A DNA stretch of 64,000 bases from Paenibacillus pabuli (GCF_023101145.1 NZ_CP073714.1:5952001-6016000); one strand, 5' to 3'. Shown: positions 9,301-18,006, counted from the first letter of the stretch. Translations and numbers: made by a program. Notes: generated by a model not told the origin, from the letters alone.

Positions 9301-10037
9301 TCATCTATTGGTGACGATTTGTCAATAGTAATTTTAGATGCTACTACATCGTTTTTGGAAATTCCAGCATCTTGAACCCATATTCCATCGAGTGGATTCC
9401 CATCAGCAACGATATAAAAACCCTTGGAACGTGGAATATCAGCTGCTAGGTTAGGATCTGTACATCCTGGAAACTTCGGTAGATCAGCACCAAAACTTAC
9501 GCCTGTGTTAGGGTTTTTGTTTTCCGTTGGAACACCGCTTGGACAGTATTGGCTGGGTTGACTGGTAGTAACCGATACTCGTCCGCCCCCGGCACGCCAA
9601 TACTTACCATTAAAGTTACCTGAATCACCAGCTGTCCATCTGTCCCAATAGTAGACACCGCCATAATTTGTATTATTTATAGAACGTACTTTATACCTCG
9701 TTCCATTTAATGTGTCCGTTAATTTATCATTTTCAGTAAATCTGATTTTCCCAGAAGGTATGGAAACTGAACGAAGTACGTCACCAGACTTGCTCAACCA
9801 CTCTAATTTCTTTATGATTTTTCCATCTTTTTCAGGAATAATGATTGGTTCTGTCGATAGTGAAGGCTTATCTGAGAAAAGAAGCCCGCCATATACATAT
9901 CCATTCCCAATCATCTTATAATCTATAGTCTCAGTAACCTCTCCAGCAGCCAATGCGGTATTAAGAAAACAGCTTGGTGGCAGCAGTTGAAAAATGAAAA
10001 CTGAGAGCAAAACTATGGGAAGAATTCTGGTTTTCAA
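6303..10037 (-). CDS. large secreted protein with a Big_2-like domain, probably DUF5704 family
   Basis: 1244 aa starting at TTG (10035-10037), preceded by AAGGATG at about 10 bases. An N-terminal signal peptide (hydrophobic 6-24, ALAAG near 28-32) indicates export. Residues about 330-417 form an Ig-like Big_2 domain (LTWSSSNTSIMTV, then PTGTAVITAHF). A Gly-rich linker follows near 424-440, then about 800 residues of beta-rich sequence with many Asn/Thr/Pro. I recognise the overall type as the Paenibacillus DUF5704 proteins from memory only, and no enzymatic motif is visible. It sits 19 bases behind an S-layer-homology gene and shares its operon. The likely location is the cell wall or outside the cell. 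The function is unknown; a structural or adhesive surface role is only a guess. Confidence 0.75.
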   Translation of the reverse strand: MKTRILPIVLLSVFIFQLLPPSCFLNTALAAGEVTETIDYKMIGNGYVYGGLLFSDKPSLSTEPIIIPEKDGKIIKKLEWLSKSGDVLRSVSIPSGKIRFTENDKLTDTLNGTRYKVRSINNTNYGGVYYWDRWTAGDSGNFNGKYWRAGGGRVSVTTSQPSQYCPSGVPTENKNPNTGVSFGADLPKFPGCTDPNLAADIPRSKGFYIVADGNPLDGIWVQDAGISKNDVVASKITIDKSSPIDDVHGSQGYTDTSTIAGQVVDVPSLNLITISFKQTFNNDTYRKYWANPGAKQVWYFSKFRADFDSYTYVYKDKKLKVTYADGTSGLEISGNICVAPNGTTQLTATLTKVDGSVWPLQSHAKLTWSSSNTSIMTVTSSGLVAAVAPTGTAVITAHFVDSTQALDEKGTFEMTVGSGASCTDSGGGGNQPEIPEGNGSGQCSWTIGSPSPGTVMRQSDMDPGANGVIRADDRDSEKFDVLKGIPTSESLYINALADEYLFKQDWGKMSGKTTYDCTVEVTYARQWTVPGPQVCTETGCTPGPPVTKTDTQSKTYTFQLFRDYSYWQINNLEVYKINQAEMSNYALPGGKVIMTPSGYTPPLLDSSNDPDVNSHVRPANTSSITFTPPLLTGGLNSPPSLPDHTSTLKGMAESNTPQSKVSNDMVNFNGSTLMSSSETTKDGPIPSNIPHPTTINRDVLYKPNNMISNTLINKANTTSSGEIYYELLPGNVNGGINKVFPINGINTVTVHTPVVNYAWVSDDQPHNQKTVPNANRAALILERPFIVRIPTSGQHLDAASYPGYGNRDYAKYFRIKQVRFPFDVYNEGRSQFIPAKTWVDIPVNQLDTPFYLPVWVDEGDYEVEFRNVAENAPAIFTEQQDANTNLAHHAALDTVPVEVIGRLYDFHVTDISDYNWENVFRKQMGRPEPMGASYWTGLNSIDGDPRGNLAPFILPIRPGSHPVQGFKNVSVKTGYHIKFDLKTKGNMFSKQDGIRITPSFHFVSRDGSSRQEVDLYYHRGQENLIRIGSAQDLEKRFVVLNARLRNVPSTELGDSARYRYSYELTPQEQSQSTIAEYMVRFVDQTSHQKIWVGRYDWLILSSPIRTLIGPKTDIPPGVNVDRANAAIQRWYGEYSLPADVYAVQKGTDLETLARQHPLDEKSAIFLKDGYIVVNFNIESLRGGNTHAPHLQYIHAPLMNQWQMEGFNRSPANSQGSNWPLRDGDVVFYHADQSSRNDFQSQVPH

Positions 10038-10056
10038 AGGACCACATCCTTACCTA

Positions 10057-11229
10057 TTAAAGCTTGGATACTGCTAGTCTGCTTTGATAGACAGGAGCTC
10101 CGGCAGTAATAGTTTCAACTCCAACTTCCAATAATCCATCATAATAATGAGCTTTTTTAGGAATTACTAAGCCGTATACTTCTTTTTTGGGATCGTTAGA
10201 GCGAATAGGCATTGCTTCGGTAATTTTATCTTTACTTGGTGCTCCGTCATATCCTCGAACAGAAAGGGCAAGTCGGTTCGTTCTATATCCTTGTGGATTC
10301 TTATTAATTGTCAGTTCAGAGTCAAGTAACAAGATATAACATTCATCATTGTCAGAAAATTTCTTTTCTTGTCCCCCGTAGAGCCAGAAGAATTTATCTT
10401 TGGATGGGAGCAGTTTTCGATTAGGGTCTTTCGGGTCATTCCAATCAATTGCAATCAGACTGTTTACACGACCCTGAACAGAACCGTTAGGAGCTGAAAC
10501 GGTAAGGTTGGACTGTTTCCACGATGTAATACCAAATCTGTGATTGGAGTTTTTCGGTCCATTAAAGATTTCTTCTGCAACAGTGAAAATATTGGTCTTG
10601 TGCCAGTACAGTTCCGCAGCCGCGACAGCATACTTATCGGATGCCAATGTTTTACCATCCTTTATCGACAAAACCCGTTCAATAACAGCAATTGCTTGAG
10701 CGCGAGTTGTAGTTCCCTCTGGCGAGATTTCACCTGGTGCCGTGCCTGTGATAATACCGTTCTTCGTGGCCAAGTACATCCATTGCTTGTCTTCTACGTC
10801 AGTAACCCCAAGCGCTCGGACAGCAATTTTCGACATTTCTTCTCGAGACATTGGCTTCGTCCAATCCGAATTTGCAAAGTCGCCTGTTTTATAGATCCCT
10901 GCTGACTGGGCAGCGCTGACGTACGGGGTATACCAACTTCCAGATGTTGAATCAACCTTCAGAGCTAGAGCAGATACCGTCATCTTCACGAATTCGGCCC
11001 TGGTAACTATATTATTCGGAAGGAATTTCCCATCTGGGAAACCATCGACATATCCTCGATTAATAGCCTGCATGATGCTGGATTCTGCCCAATGGTCAGT
11101 AATATCTTTGAATTTCTGTATACCTTTGATCTCGTCGGTAATTGCAGCTTTTGCGGGTTGTGGACCGATAGATGCTTGTGCGGAAAATAGAGTTAGCGCA
11201 GCCACACCTGTTAATAATGCTTTTTTCAA
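10057..11229 (-). CDS. S-layer homology domain protein
   Basis: 390 aa with a TTG start (11227-11229) behind AGGAGG at 7 bases. The signal peptide is MKKALLTGVAALTLFSAQAS with cleavage near AKAA (residue 29). Three SLH modules follow at about 39-90 (FKDITDHWAES, GFPDGKFLPNN, TRAEFVKM), 97-145 and 147-200. Such modules bind pyruvylated secondary wall polymer. The remaining 190 residues, with no recognised domain, would be displayed on the surface. The gene lies 19 bases before the large secreted protein and probably anchors or partners it. The SLH assignment is firm; the role of the C-terminal half is unknown. Confidence 0.88.
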   Translation of the reverse strand: MKKALLTGVAALTLFSAQASIGPQPAKAAITDEIKGIQKFKDITDHWAESSIMQAINRGYVDGFPDGKFLPNNIVTRAEFVKMTVSALALKVDSTSGSWYTPYVSAAQSAGIYKTGDFANSDWTKPMSREEMSKIAVRALGVTDVEDKQWMYLATKNGIITGTAPGEISPEGTTTRAQAIAVIERVLSIKDGKTLASDKYAVAAAELYWHKTNIFTVAEEIFNGPKNSNHRFGITSWKQSNLTVSAPNGSVQGRVNSLIAIDWNDPKDPNRKLLPSKDKFFWLYGGQEKKFSDNDECYILLLDSELTINKNPQGYRTNRLALSVRGYDGAPSKDKITEAMPIRSNDPKKEVYGLVIPKKAHYYDGLLEVGVETITAGAPVYQSRLAVSKL

Positions 11230-11329
11230 TTTCTTTCCTCCTATGTACCTTAATATGGGGTAAACTTCTGCTTAATGCTGCTCGTTCAACACTCTCGTAT
11301 TTCTTTTCAAAACAAAACCTAAATTTGTA

Positions 11330-11356
11330 ATAATAATCAATATTCTACCATGTCAA
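11330..11356 (-). promoter_or_regulatory. possible promoter of the S-layer-homology operon
   Basis: Minus-strand TTGACA (11351-11356) is followed after 15 bases by TATTAT (11330-11335). The spacer is short, so this is a weak call. It lies 100 bases before the TTG start. The rest of the 333-base gap 11230-11562 holds only an A/T-rich stretch and the terminator of the next operon. Confidence 0.3.
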
Positions 11357-11424
11357 TCTAGGCGATTGGTATTGTTTTTTCAAGGCATACCCCCTCCCTC
11401 AGAACTACTTCACCCCTTAATGCA

Positions 11425-11460
11425 CAAAAAAAGGCCACGAATCCGCAGATTCATAGCCTT
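11425..11460 (-). terminator. terminator of the ABC transporter / GH105 operon
   Basis: A 13-pair minus-strand stem (plus-strand arms 11431-11443 and 11448-11460), a 4-base loop and a run of T residues. It lies 100 bases after the stop at 11563. Confidence 0.85.
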
Positions 11461-11562
11461 ATTCTTTAAGGTGTAATTACTGTTTAATTTTGTAAAAACA
11501 TCACTCTTTCATAGAATAAACGATTCCATTCCATTTGACTACTCTTTTTTTAACCAGTTCGA

Positions 11563-13074
11563 CTACTTTCCGTTTAGCTGGGCATAAGACGCTTCAAATT
11601 CGGAAATGAGCTGGTCGCCACCGGATTTTCTCCAGTTCGCTACTTCCTGCTCCCATCCAGCATCATCGATTTTGCCCATAATGTATTTGGTCTGTGCATC
11701 CCAGATCATCTGGTCCAGCTCCTGGCCGCGCTCAGTATAAATGGCAGAAGACAAGGTCAGCGCCGGATTTGGAATGGCATACTGCTCATTCTCACGTGCC
11801 ATCTTGGTGCCCTTCATACCGATTGGTACATCGACAAGCTCAGGCACGTTATAACCTTCAACGCTTAGCAGATTATCACGATAAGGCTTCACTTCACGCT
11901 GGTATCCATCGAAGTCCTTGAACTCGGTTTTGCCATCCGCAGTCTTCGTATAGTGCACATCTTCCAGACCTCGCAGCTGAAGCGTACTCAGCGGTTCGTC
12001 CATCAGTTGATCCAGGAACGTTAACACCTGTTTTAACTGTTCTTCGTCCGGTACGGAAGCTTTGGGAATGACAAGCATGCCATAGTTCCCCGGTTCCCCG
12101 GCAATTCGAATGCCATCCGGTCCCTGGAACGGGGCAACATCAATCTCGCCATCAGGCACATTTGGTGTCAGCCGCTGCTGGAACGACTTTCCGTTCTGAG
12201 CAACACCGTTCAGTTTCATGGCTACGAGACCGGAGTCGATTTTTTTGTCCGCATCGGAAGGGTCCAGCGCGGGGAAGTCACTGTTGATCAATCCCTCACT
12301 GAACAGGCGCTTGAACAGCTTCATTGTATCCACATATTCTGTGGTCAAGAACTCAGGGGTAAGTTTACCCGCATCGTCCACACCCCACTTGTTCACCCCA
12401 CCAATACTTACGGCGATCCGTGTTAGCGGAGAGGATACACCTTCGTTATACTTTTTGAACAGCACCGTTCCATACGTATCTTCCTTGCCGTTGCCATCAG
12501 GATCATCCTTGCGAATGGAGCGCATCACTTCGTACCAGTCATCCAGCGTTTTGGGTACATCCAGCTTCAGCTTGTCGAACCAGTCCTTGCGGTACACGAT
12601 GGCTGTACGCCCGATATCGCGAAAGTTGGGTACCCCGTAGATTTTTCCCTCAATTTTGATATTGTCAAAATAAGCCTCGGATTGAGCAGACAGGTTTTTG
12701 TAATCTTTCAGGTAAGGTCCAATTTCCCAGAACAGCCCCGTTTTGGCTGCGTTAAATGTTGTGGGCACATAGTTCACGCGCATGATGGTCGGCATCTCGC
12801 CCGAAGCTACCATGACATTCACTTTATCATCAAAAGCAGACTGCGGAATCCACTGTACACTGACATCCGTATTGGTATATTCCTCAATCTTTTGTTCAAT
12901 CCCGTTCTCCTTGGCTGGCACATCACCTACCTGCATCAAAGAAATCGAAATGGGAAGCTTGCCTTCCCCTGCCGCAGGTGCTTTCTCTCCCCCGCAGCCT
13001 GCAAGCAGTCCGGCGGACATTGCACCAACCACGACCAATCCACCTAAACGGGACATCCGACCTTTTGGACTCAT
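11563..13074 (-). CDS. extracellular solute-binding lipoprotein of a sugar ABC importer (copy 1)
   Basis: About 503 aa, family 1 solute-binding protein of the LplA/YtcQ kind. It begins with a lipoprotein signal peptide and lipobox LAGC (GLLAGCGGE), so it should be lipid-anchored outside the membrane. Conserved stretches include QVGDVPAKENGIEQ, EEYTNTDVSVQWIP and YRKDWFDKL. The ATG at 13074 lies 9 bases after AGGAG; a TTG directly before it could also serve. It is paralogous to the 14289-15788 gene and is the last gene of the operon before the terminator. By context it delivers pectin-derived oligosaccharides to the two permeases upstream. The substrate is inferred from the GH105 gene between the two binding proteins. 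Confidence 0.9.
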   Translation of the reverse strand: MSPKGRMSRLGGLVVVGAMSAGLLAGCGGEKAPAAGEGKLPISISLMQVGDVPAKENGIEQKIEEYTNTDVSVQWIPQSAFDDKVNVMVASGEMPTIMRVNYVPTTFNAAKTGLFWEIGPYLKDYKNLSAQSEAYFDNIKIEGKIYGVPNFRDIGRTAIVYRKDWFDKLKLDVPKTLDDWYEVMRSIRKDDPDGNGKEDTYGTVLFKKYNEGVSSPLTRIAVSIGGVNKWGVDDAGKLTPEFLTTEYVDTMKLFKRLFSEGLINSDFPALDPSDADKKIDSGLVAMKLNGVAQNGKSFQQRLTPNVPDGEIDVAPFQGPDGIRIAGEPGNYGMLVIPKASVPDEEQLKQVLTFLDQLMDEPLSTLQLRGLEDVHYTKTADGKTEFKDFDGYQREVKPYRDNLLSVEGYNVPELVDVPIGMKGTKMARENEQYAIPNPALTLSSAIYTERGQELDQMIWDAQTKYIMGKIDDAGWEQEVANWRKSGGDQLISEFEASYAQLNGK

Positions 13075-13155
13075 CAACCATCTCTCCTTTAGATAACCAA
13101 ATTGTTCAGGCTACGCTCAATGAATGCGCTATCATAAATGAGTCTGAAGAAAGAA

Positions 13156-14265
13156 CTAGCGTGTTGCCAGTTCCATCTCCACTCCTGCCAAAATAAATGG
13201 AGCTACCGATTTCGGATCATTGATTCGAATGGATTCAGTCACATAATACTCGTACGACCCGTCACGATACGGGGTACCGCCCAACCCTGCACCGCCGTTA
13301 CACTGCGTCAGGGACAGTACACCTTCACGGTCCGTTTGCAGCAGATGCAGCAGCAGTCCCTGATAACCCTTTTCTGCGATCGCTTTAAACTTGCCACTCA
13401 GATAACCCTTACGTACGCCCTTCGCTAGTGCATACACAAACATGGAGGTTCCCGATGCCTCCAAATAATTGCGCTCACGCCCCGGTTGATCGAGCAAATG
13501 AGGCCATAACCCGGACTGTTGGTCCTGTACATGTACAAGCGCATTCGCTACACGTTCGAAGATCCCCACAATCTGACCGCGCTGCTCATGATCTACAGGC
13601 AGATAATCCAGTGTATCCACTACCGCCATCACATACCAGCCCATCGCCCGGCTCCATACATGCGGAGAACACCCCGTTTCTCCCGAGCTCCAGCGCTGTT
13701 CCCTGCTCTCATCCCATGCATGGTACAGCAGACCGCTGCGTGGATCACGTGTATGTTTCTCCACCAGCAGCAGCTGTAACGCCGCCTTGTCAAACCACTT
13801 CTCCTCGCCAGTAACCGCACCATACTGCGTTAGAAACGGCGTGGCCATATACAGCCCATCCAGCCACATCTGGAACGGATAGATTTTCTTGTGCCAGAAT
13901 CCGCCTTCACTCGTACGGGGCTGTCCCTTAAGCTGTACCATGAGCAAATCGGCGGCTTTACGGTACTTCTCTTCACCCGTTTTGTCCAGCAACAGGAACA
14001 GCGATTTCCCCTGGTTAATCTGGTCCAGGTTATATTCCTCGACCGCATACGAGCGAATCAAGCCATCTTCCTGAATGAAGTTATCCATCAGTTCACGGAT
14101 GTAGTCGAAATATTTCTGTTCTCCGGTATGGGTGTACAGCTCTTCCAGCGCTTTTAGCAGACAACCATTTTCATAATGCCAGGTCGGATACAACTCATGA
14201 TTGCGATAACTTTCCATGAACTGTTCGGCCATCCGTACCGGTGTGAATTGCAGTGTTTCTTTCAT
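13156..14265 (-). CDS. GH105/GH88 unsaturated rhamnogalacturonyl hydrolase (YteR-like)
   Basis: 369 aa with no signal peptide, so cytosolic. The family removes the terminal unsaturated galacturonyl residue from rhamnogalacturonan or related oligosaccharides made by polysaccharide lyases. Visible family motifs are TWHYENGCLLKAL at the N-terminus, FQMWLDGLYMA with the catalytic Asp, and SPHVWSRAMGWYVMAVVD. The ATG at 14265 follows GGAGGAACATC. The gene lies between two solute-binding genes in one operon, as in the B. subtilis yte/ytc region. Related GH88 and GH105 enzymes may prefer other uronyl substrates, so the exact sugar is open. Confidence 0.88.
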   Translation of the reverse strand: MKETLQFTPVRMAEQFMESYRNHELYPTWHYENGCLLKALEELYTHTGEQKYFDYIRELMDNFIQEDGLIRSYAVEEYNLDQINQGKSLFLLLDKTGEEKYRKAADLLMVQLKGQPRTSEGGFWHKKIYPFQMWLDGLYMATPFLTQYGAVTGEEKWFDKAALQLLLVEKHTRDPRSGLLYHAWDESREQRWSSGETGCSPHVWSRAMGWYVMAVVDTLDYLPVDHEQRGQIVGIFERVANALVHVQDQQSGLWPHLLDQPGRERNYLEASGTSMFVYALAKGVRKGYLSGKFKAIAEKGYQGLLLHLLQTDREGVLSLTQCNGGAGLGGTPYRDGSYEYYVTESIRINDPKSVAPFILAGVEMELATR

Positions 14266-14288
14266 GATGTTCCTCCGCTTCCGGCTTT

Positions 14289-15788
14289 TTATTTAGCCTG
14301 TTTTTTGTAGTCTTCGGCATATTCCTCACGAATTTTGGTACCGCCCGCATTGCCCCAATTCTCGATCTCCTGCTTCCAGCCATTTTCATCGATTTTGCCC
14401 ATAATATATTTGGTCTGCGCATCTGCAATCATCTGATCCAGATCTGCCCCACGATCGCCATAAGTAGGCGAATACAAAGTTAATGCAGGGTTTGGTACAG
14501 CATGTTCTGCCAGCTCTTTGGCAAGTTCCGTACCCTTCTCACCCAGTTCGGTATCTTTCAATTTCGGCACATTGTATCCTTCTACGTAAGGCAAGTTATC
14601 ACGATATGGCTTCACTTCCCGCTGGAACGCATCGAAGTCGCTCATCTCCACCTGGTCTTCGCCAGCCTTCTTGTAATGTTTGTCTTCAATACCACGCATC
14701 AGCAGCGTCGCCATCTCCGGGTCCATCAATTTATCCAGGAAAGACAAGAGGTTTTTCAACTCTTCTTCCGATTTAACCGTCGCTTTCGGGAAGGCCAGAA
14801 TACCGGAGTTACCCGTTTGGCCAGCCACACGGTCCCCACTCACGCCAAGCAAACCGGCAATGTCTACTACGCCATCCGGGTCATTCTTGGACAGACGTTC
14901 TTGCTGGCTCTTCCCATTTTGGGCGACACCAACACGTATGCCCACGACGCCTGAATCGTATTTTTTCTCCGCCTCGGTAGAGTCGAATACGGCAAAGTCC
15001 TGATTCAGCAGTTTCTCGCTATACAAACGTTTCAGCAAATCCAGCACCTGCATATATTCCGGTGTCATGAATTCCGGCGTAAAACTGCCGTCATCTTCCA
15101 CCTTCCACTTGTTTGGTGCACCAAAACTTACGCCAAGACGTGTCGTGAAGGAATATTGATCCTCGTTATACTTTTTGAAAAGCATCAGTCCATACGTATT
15201 ATCCTGACCGTCTCCATCCGGATCGGAGGTTGCCAGCGTCTTGATCGTTTCATACCATTCATCCGGTGTCGTTGGTACCTTGAGATTCAACTTGTCAAAC
15301 CAGTCTTTACGGTAAATCACCGTTGCACGGGCAATATCAGAGAATACGGGTACCCCGTAGATTTTGCCTTCCACTTTGATATTGTTAAAGAAACGCTCAT
15401 TCTGTGCAGACAGATTTTTATAATCCTTTAGCAATGGACCAACTTCCCAGAATACATCGTTACGCATCGCACTCGTCACGGTTGGGTTATACTGCACTTT
15501 CACAATTTTGGGCATATCGCTGGATGCAATCATGACATTAATTTTGTCATTGTAAGCCGAAGCCGGAATCCACTGAATGTCCAGTTTGGTATTTGTATAC
15601 GCCTCAATCTTCTGCTGCACCTCATTACCTTTGCTCGGTACATCACCCACCTGGGCTATTGCAATGGACACGTTCTGTACGCCGCCCTCGGCAGCCTGAC
15701 CTTCATCCGATCCGCATCCTGCCAGCAGACCTGTCACCAATGCCAGTGTGCTCAAGACAGCTACGGCTTTCTTTTTTGTTGCTTTCAT
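14289..15788 (-). CDS. extracellular solute-binding lipoprotein of a sugar ABC importer (copy 2)
   Basis: About 499 aa, with lipoprotein signal and lipobox LAGC (GLLAGCGSDE). It aligns along its whole length with the downstream copy: QVGDVPSKGNEVQQ, EAYTNTKLDIQWIP and YRKDWFDKLNL correspond to the same stretches there. The SD GGGGAGG precedes both a TTG (spacing 7) and an ATG (spacing 10, base 15788); I chose the ATG. It follows the LplC-like permease gene by 64 bases and precedes GH105 by 23. Two different binding proteins sharing one permease pair would widen the substrate range. No ATPase gene is nearby; such systems normally borrow the shared MsmX-type ATPase. Confidence 0.9.
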   Translation of the reverse strand: MKATKKKAVAVLSTLALVTGLLAGCGSDEGQAAEGGVQNVSIAIAQVGDVPSKGNEVQQKIEAYTNTKLDIQWIPASAYNDKINVMIASSDMPKIVKVQYNPTVTSAMRNDVFWEVGPLLKDYKNLSAQNERFFNNIKVEGKIYGVPVFSDIARATVIYRKDWFDKLNLKVPTTPDEWYETIKTLATSDPDGDGQDNTYGLMLFKKYNEDQYSFTTRLGVSFGAPNKWKVEDDGSFTPEFMTPEYMQVLDLLKRLYSEKLLNQDFAVFDSTEAEKKYDSGVVGIRVGVAQNGKSQQERLSKNDPDGVVDIAGLLGVSGDRVAGQTGNSGILAFPKATVKSEEELKNLLSFLDKLMDPEMATLLMRGIEDKHYKKAGEDQVEMSDFDAFQREVKPYRDNLPYVEGYNVPKLKDTELGEKGTELAKELAEHAVPNPALTLYSPTYGDRGADLDQMIADAQTKYIMGKIDENGWKQEIENWGNAGGTKIREEYAEDYKKQAK

Positions 15789-15852
15789 CAAACGAAAACC
15801 TCCCCTTTTTATACAGTCATGAACCAGTTCTGATGTTCAACCATGCGCAATT

Positions 15853-16725
15853 TCAACCTTTTACCGATCCCAGCATCACTCCTTTGGCAAAGTGCTTTTG
15901 CAGGAACGGATATACCAGCATGATTGGAATCGTGGAGAACACGATAACGGCCATGCGAATGGTGAGCGGCTGAATCTCGGTCTCTTCGATACTGGTATCC
16001 CCGATCCGGCTCTGAGCCAGGATAACAATTTCACGAAGCCATACCTGTACGGGCCACTTTTCACTATCGTTGATATAGATTACGGCGTTGAAGAAGCTGT
16101 TCCAGTGAGCCACCGCGTAAAAGAGTGAAAATGTAGCCATTGCCGGCATCGACAAAGGCAGAACAATACGGAACAATACACCCACATCGTTACATCCATC
16201 GATTTTAGCAGCATCCTCCAGTTCGTCCGGGATGGCCTGAAAGAAGTTTTTGAGTACGATCAGGTTGAACGCACTAATGGCGGTTGGCAGCATCAAAGAC
16301 CATAATGTATCGGTCAGGTGCAATGATTTTACGACAAAGTAAGTTGGAATCATCCCGCCGCTGAACAGCATCGTGAACAGTACACCCAGCAGGATGGGCT
16401 GACGTCCACGCAAGTATTTTCTGGAGAGTGGATACGCCATAAGCGATGTGAACAACAGGTTAAGCAGTGTTCCGATGACGGTAATATAGATGGATACACC
16501 CAGACTGCGAATCAATGTGTCTGTTGAGAAGATGTAACGGTAAGCAGCGAGGGAGAATTCTTTTGGAAAAAGAATGAATCCTCCCTTGGCCACTTCATGC
16601 GGACTAGTAAACGAGACAGCCAAAATATAAATGAACGGGATAACGGTCACGATTCCGATCAATAACAGCAAGCCATGATTGAGGATATCAAAGATCCGAT
16701 TGCCCCATGTTTTATCCTGTTGCAT
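15853..16725 (-). CDS. carbohydrate ABC transporter permease, LplC/YtcP type
   Basis: 290-aa inner-membrane subunit with about six hydrophobic segments, starting with a segment ILNHGLLLLIGIVTVIPF. The cytoplasmic EAA-type loop is seen in ELEDAAKIDGCNDVGVLFRI, which contacts the ATPase. The start at 16725 is chosen because GGAGTG lies 9 bases before it and MQQDKTWGNRIF matches family N-termini. A longer frame begins at a TTG at 16767 but has no SD. It follows the LplB-like permease by 45 bases and forms the heterodimeric channel with it. Confidence 0.92.
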   Translation of the reverse strand: MQQDKTWGNRIFDILNHGLLLLIGIVTVIPFIYILAVSFTSPHEVAKGGFILFPKEFSLAAYRYIFSTDTLIRSLGVSIYITVIGTLLNLLFTSLMAYPLSRKYLRGRQPILLGVLFTMLFSGGMIPTYFVVKSLHLTDTLWSLMLPTAISAFNLIVLKNFFQAIPDELEDAAKIDGCNDVGVLFRIVLPLSMPAMATFSLFYAVAHWNSFFNAVIYINDSEKWPVQVWLREIVILAQSRIGDTSIEETEIQPLTIRMAVIVFSTIPIMLVYPFLQKHFAKGVMLGSVKG

Positions 16726-16770
16726 CTTAATGCTCACTCCTGTCTGGTGAAGAACGTCTGCTGCCAAGCG

Positions 16771-17724
16771 TTAGTAGACGCCTTCCTCCCCGAATTTTTT
16801 GGCCATCGTGTTGGCACCCAGTACAAGCGCCAGTCCGACCACCGACTTGAACAATCCGACAGCAGCACTATAACTGTACTGTGCCTGTGTAAGACCTTTC
16901 GTGTAGACGTAGGTATCAAATACCTCACCCACATCCCGGTTCGTCGGCGTGAGCATTAGGAAGATCTGTTCAAAGCCAGTGTCCAGGAAGTTGCCCAGAC
17001 GCAGAATAAGCAAAATAATGATCGTACTGCGGATGGCAGGCAACGTAATATGCCACGTCTGACGCCAGCGATTGGCACCATCCATCCGTGCTGCTTCATA
17101 GAGCTGTGTATCTACACCAGAGAGTGCCGCCAGGAAAATAATCGTGCCCCAGCCTACCTCTTTCCAGATGGATTGTCCAACAATCATCGTTCGAAACCAG
17201 CCCGGCTCAAGCAGGAAAGCCACTTTTTGCCCCGTTAGGTTATAAAGTAATTCGTTAATAGCTCCACCCTCGGTTGTGAACAGCATGTAGAACACACCAA
17301 CCACAACAACCCAGGAAACAAAGTGCGGAACATATACCAGCGTCTGTACAAATCGTTTAAACCGTTCACGGCGAACTTCATTCATCATGAGTGCCAATAC
17401 AATTGGCAGCGGGAAGAAGAACACCATATTATAAATCGCTAGCAAAAACGTATTCCGGAACAAAGTCCAGAACTGCGGTTCCCCGAAGAAACGCTGGAAG
17501 TGCTTGAACCCTACCCAGTCACTGCCCAGAATGCCCTTGTATGGCGTGTAATCCTGAAAAGCCATCGTAATGCCGTACATGGGTATGTATTTGAAAATAA
17601 CAAAGTAGAGCACGCCCGGTATCAACATAATATAGAGCCACCGGTTTTTGATGATGTCCCTCCACAGCAGGTTTTTGTCACTGCGGGTAGCGGGTCGTGT
17701 CCGAGCCGCCGTTTCGGCTTTCAT
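16771..17724 (-). CDS. sugar ABC transporter permease, LplB/YtcO type
   Basis: 317 aa. After a polar N-terminus (MKAETAARTRPATRSDKN) come about six membrane segments, the first in WLYIMLIPGVLYFVIF. The EAA loop EAARMDGANRWRQTWHI lies near residue 225. The ATG at 17724 has GGGGAGG 8 bases upstream; the in-frame upstream codon at 17766 has none. It is the first gene of the operon permease-permease-SBP-GH105-SBP, ending at the terminator near 11440. A perfect CcpA cre lies just upstream at 17743-17757, so repression by preferred sugars is likely. Confidence 0.92.
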   Translation of the reverse strand: MKAETAARTRPATRSDKNLLWRDIIKNRWLYIMLIPGVLYFVIFKYIPMYGITMAFQDYTPYKGILGSDWVGFKHFQRFFGEPQFWTLFRNTFLLAIYNMVFFFPLPIVLALMMNEVRRERFKRFVQTLVYVPHFVSWVVVVGVFYMLFTTEGGAINELLYNLTGQKVAFLLEPGWFRTMIVGQSIWKEVGWGTIIFLAALSGVDTQLYEAARMDGANRWRQTWHITLPAIRSTIIILLILRLGNFLDTGFEQIFLMLTPTNRDVGEVFDTYVYTKGLTQAQYSYSAAVGLFKSVVGLALVLGANTMAKKFGEEGVY

Positions 17725-17742
17725 AGTGTCTTCCTCCCCACA

Positions 17743-17757
17743 TTGGAAACGATTACA
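17743..17757. promoter_or_regulatory. perfect cre (CcpA) site before the ABC permease operon
   Basis: TTGGAAACGATTACA matches all 15 positions of the cre pattern WTGNAARCGNWWWCA. It lies 19 bases before the ATG at 17724, directly next to the SD. At this place CcpA could block a promoter or act as a roadblock. The position and full match are seen; regulation is inferred. Confidence 0.75.
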
Positions 17758-17960
17758 AAATATCACTTCCTGAATTCATGTCTTCATTGTGGAGGATAAT
17801 CGGGTAACTGGCTATCGTCTCGTTTTAGCTTCTTGTTTTCCCTTGTGCAGCAAGGGTTTAGGGCATTTGTAATGGTGGAGTGCTCCCCTTAATGAACCAC
17901 ATTTAACCTTCGATATTCCTGTCTTAACTCTGCTCCAATCACAGAATAAAGACTGACCCT

Positions 17961-18000
17961 GAAACAAAGAAAAACCTGCCTGCCATGGCAGGCAGAGCAG
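17961..18000 (-). terminator. terminator of the AraC-family regulator gene
   Basis: A perfect 20-base palindrome (17976-17995, CTGCCTGCC centre ATGG) is followed on the minus strand by GTTTTTCTTTG. It lies just after the regulator stop at 18007 and isolates it from the permease operon. Confidence 0.8.
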
Positions 18001-18006
18001 GTTGCT

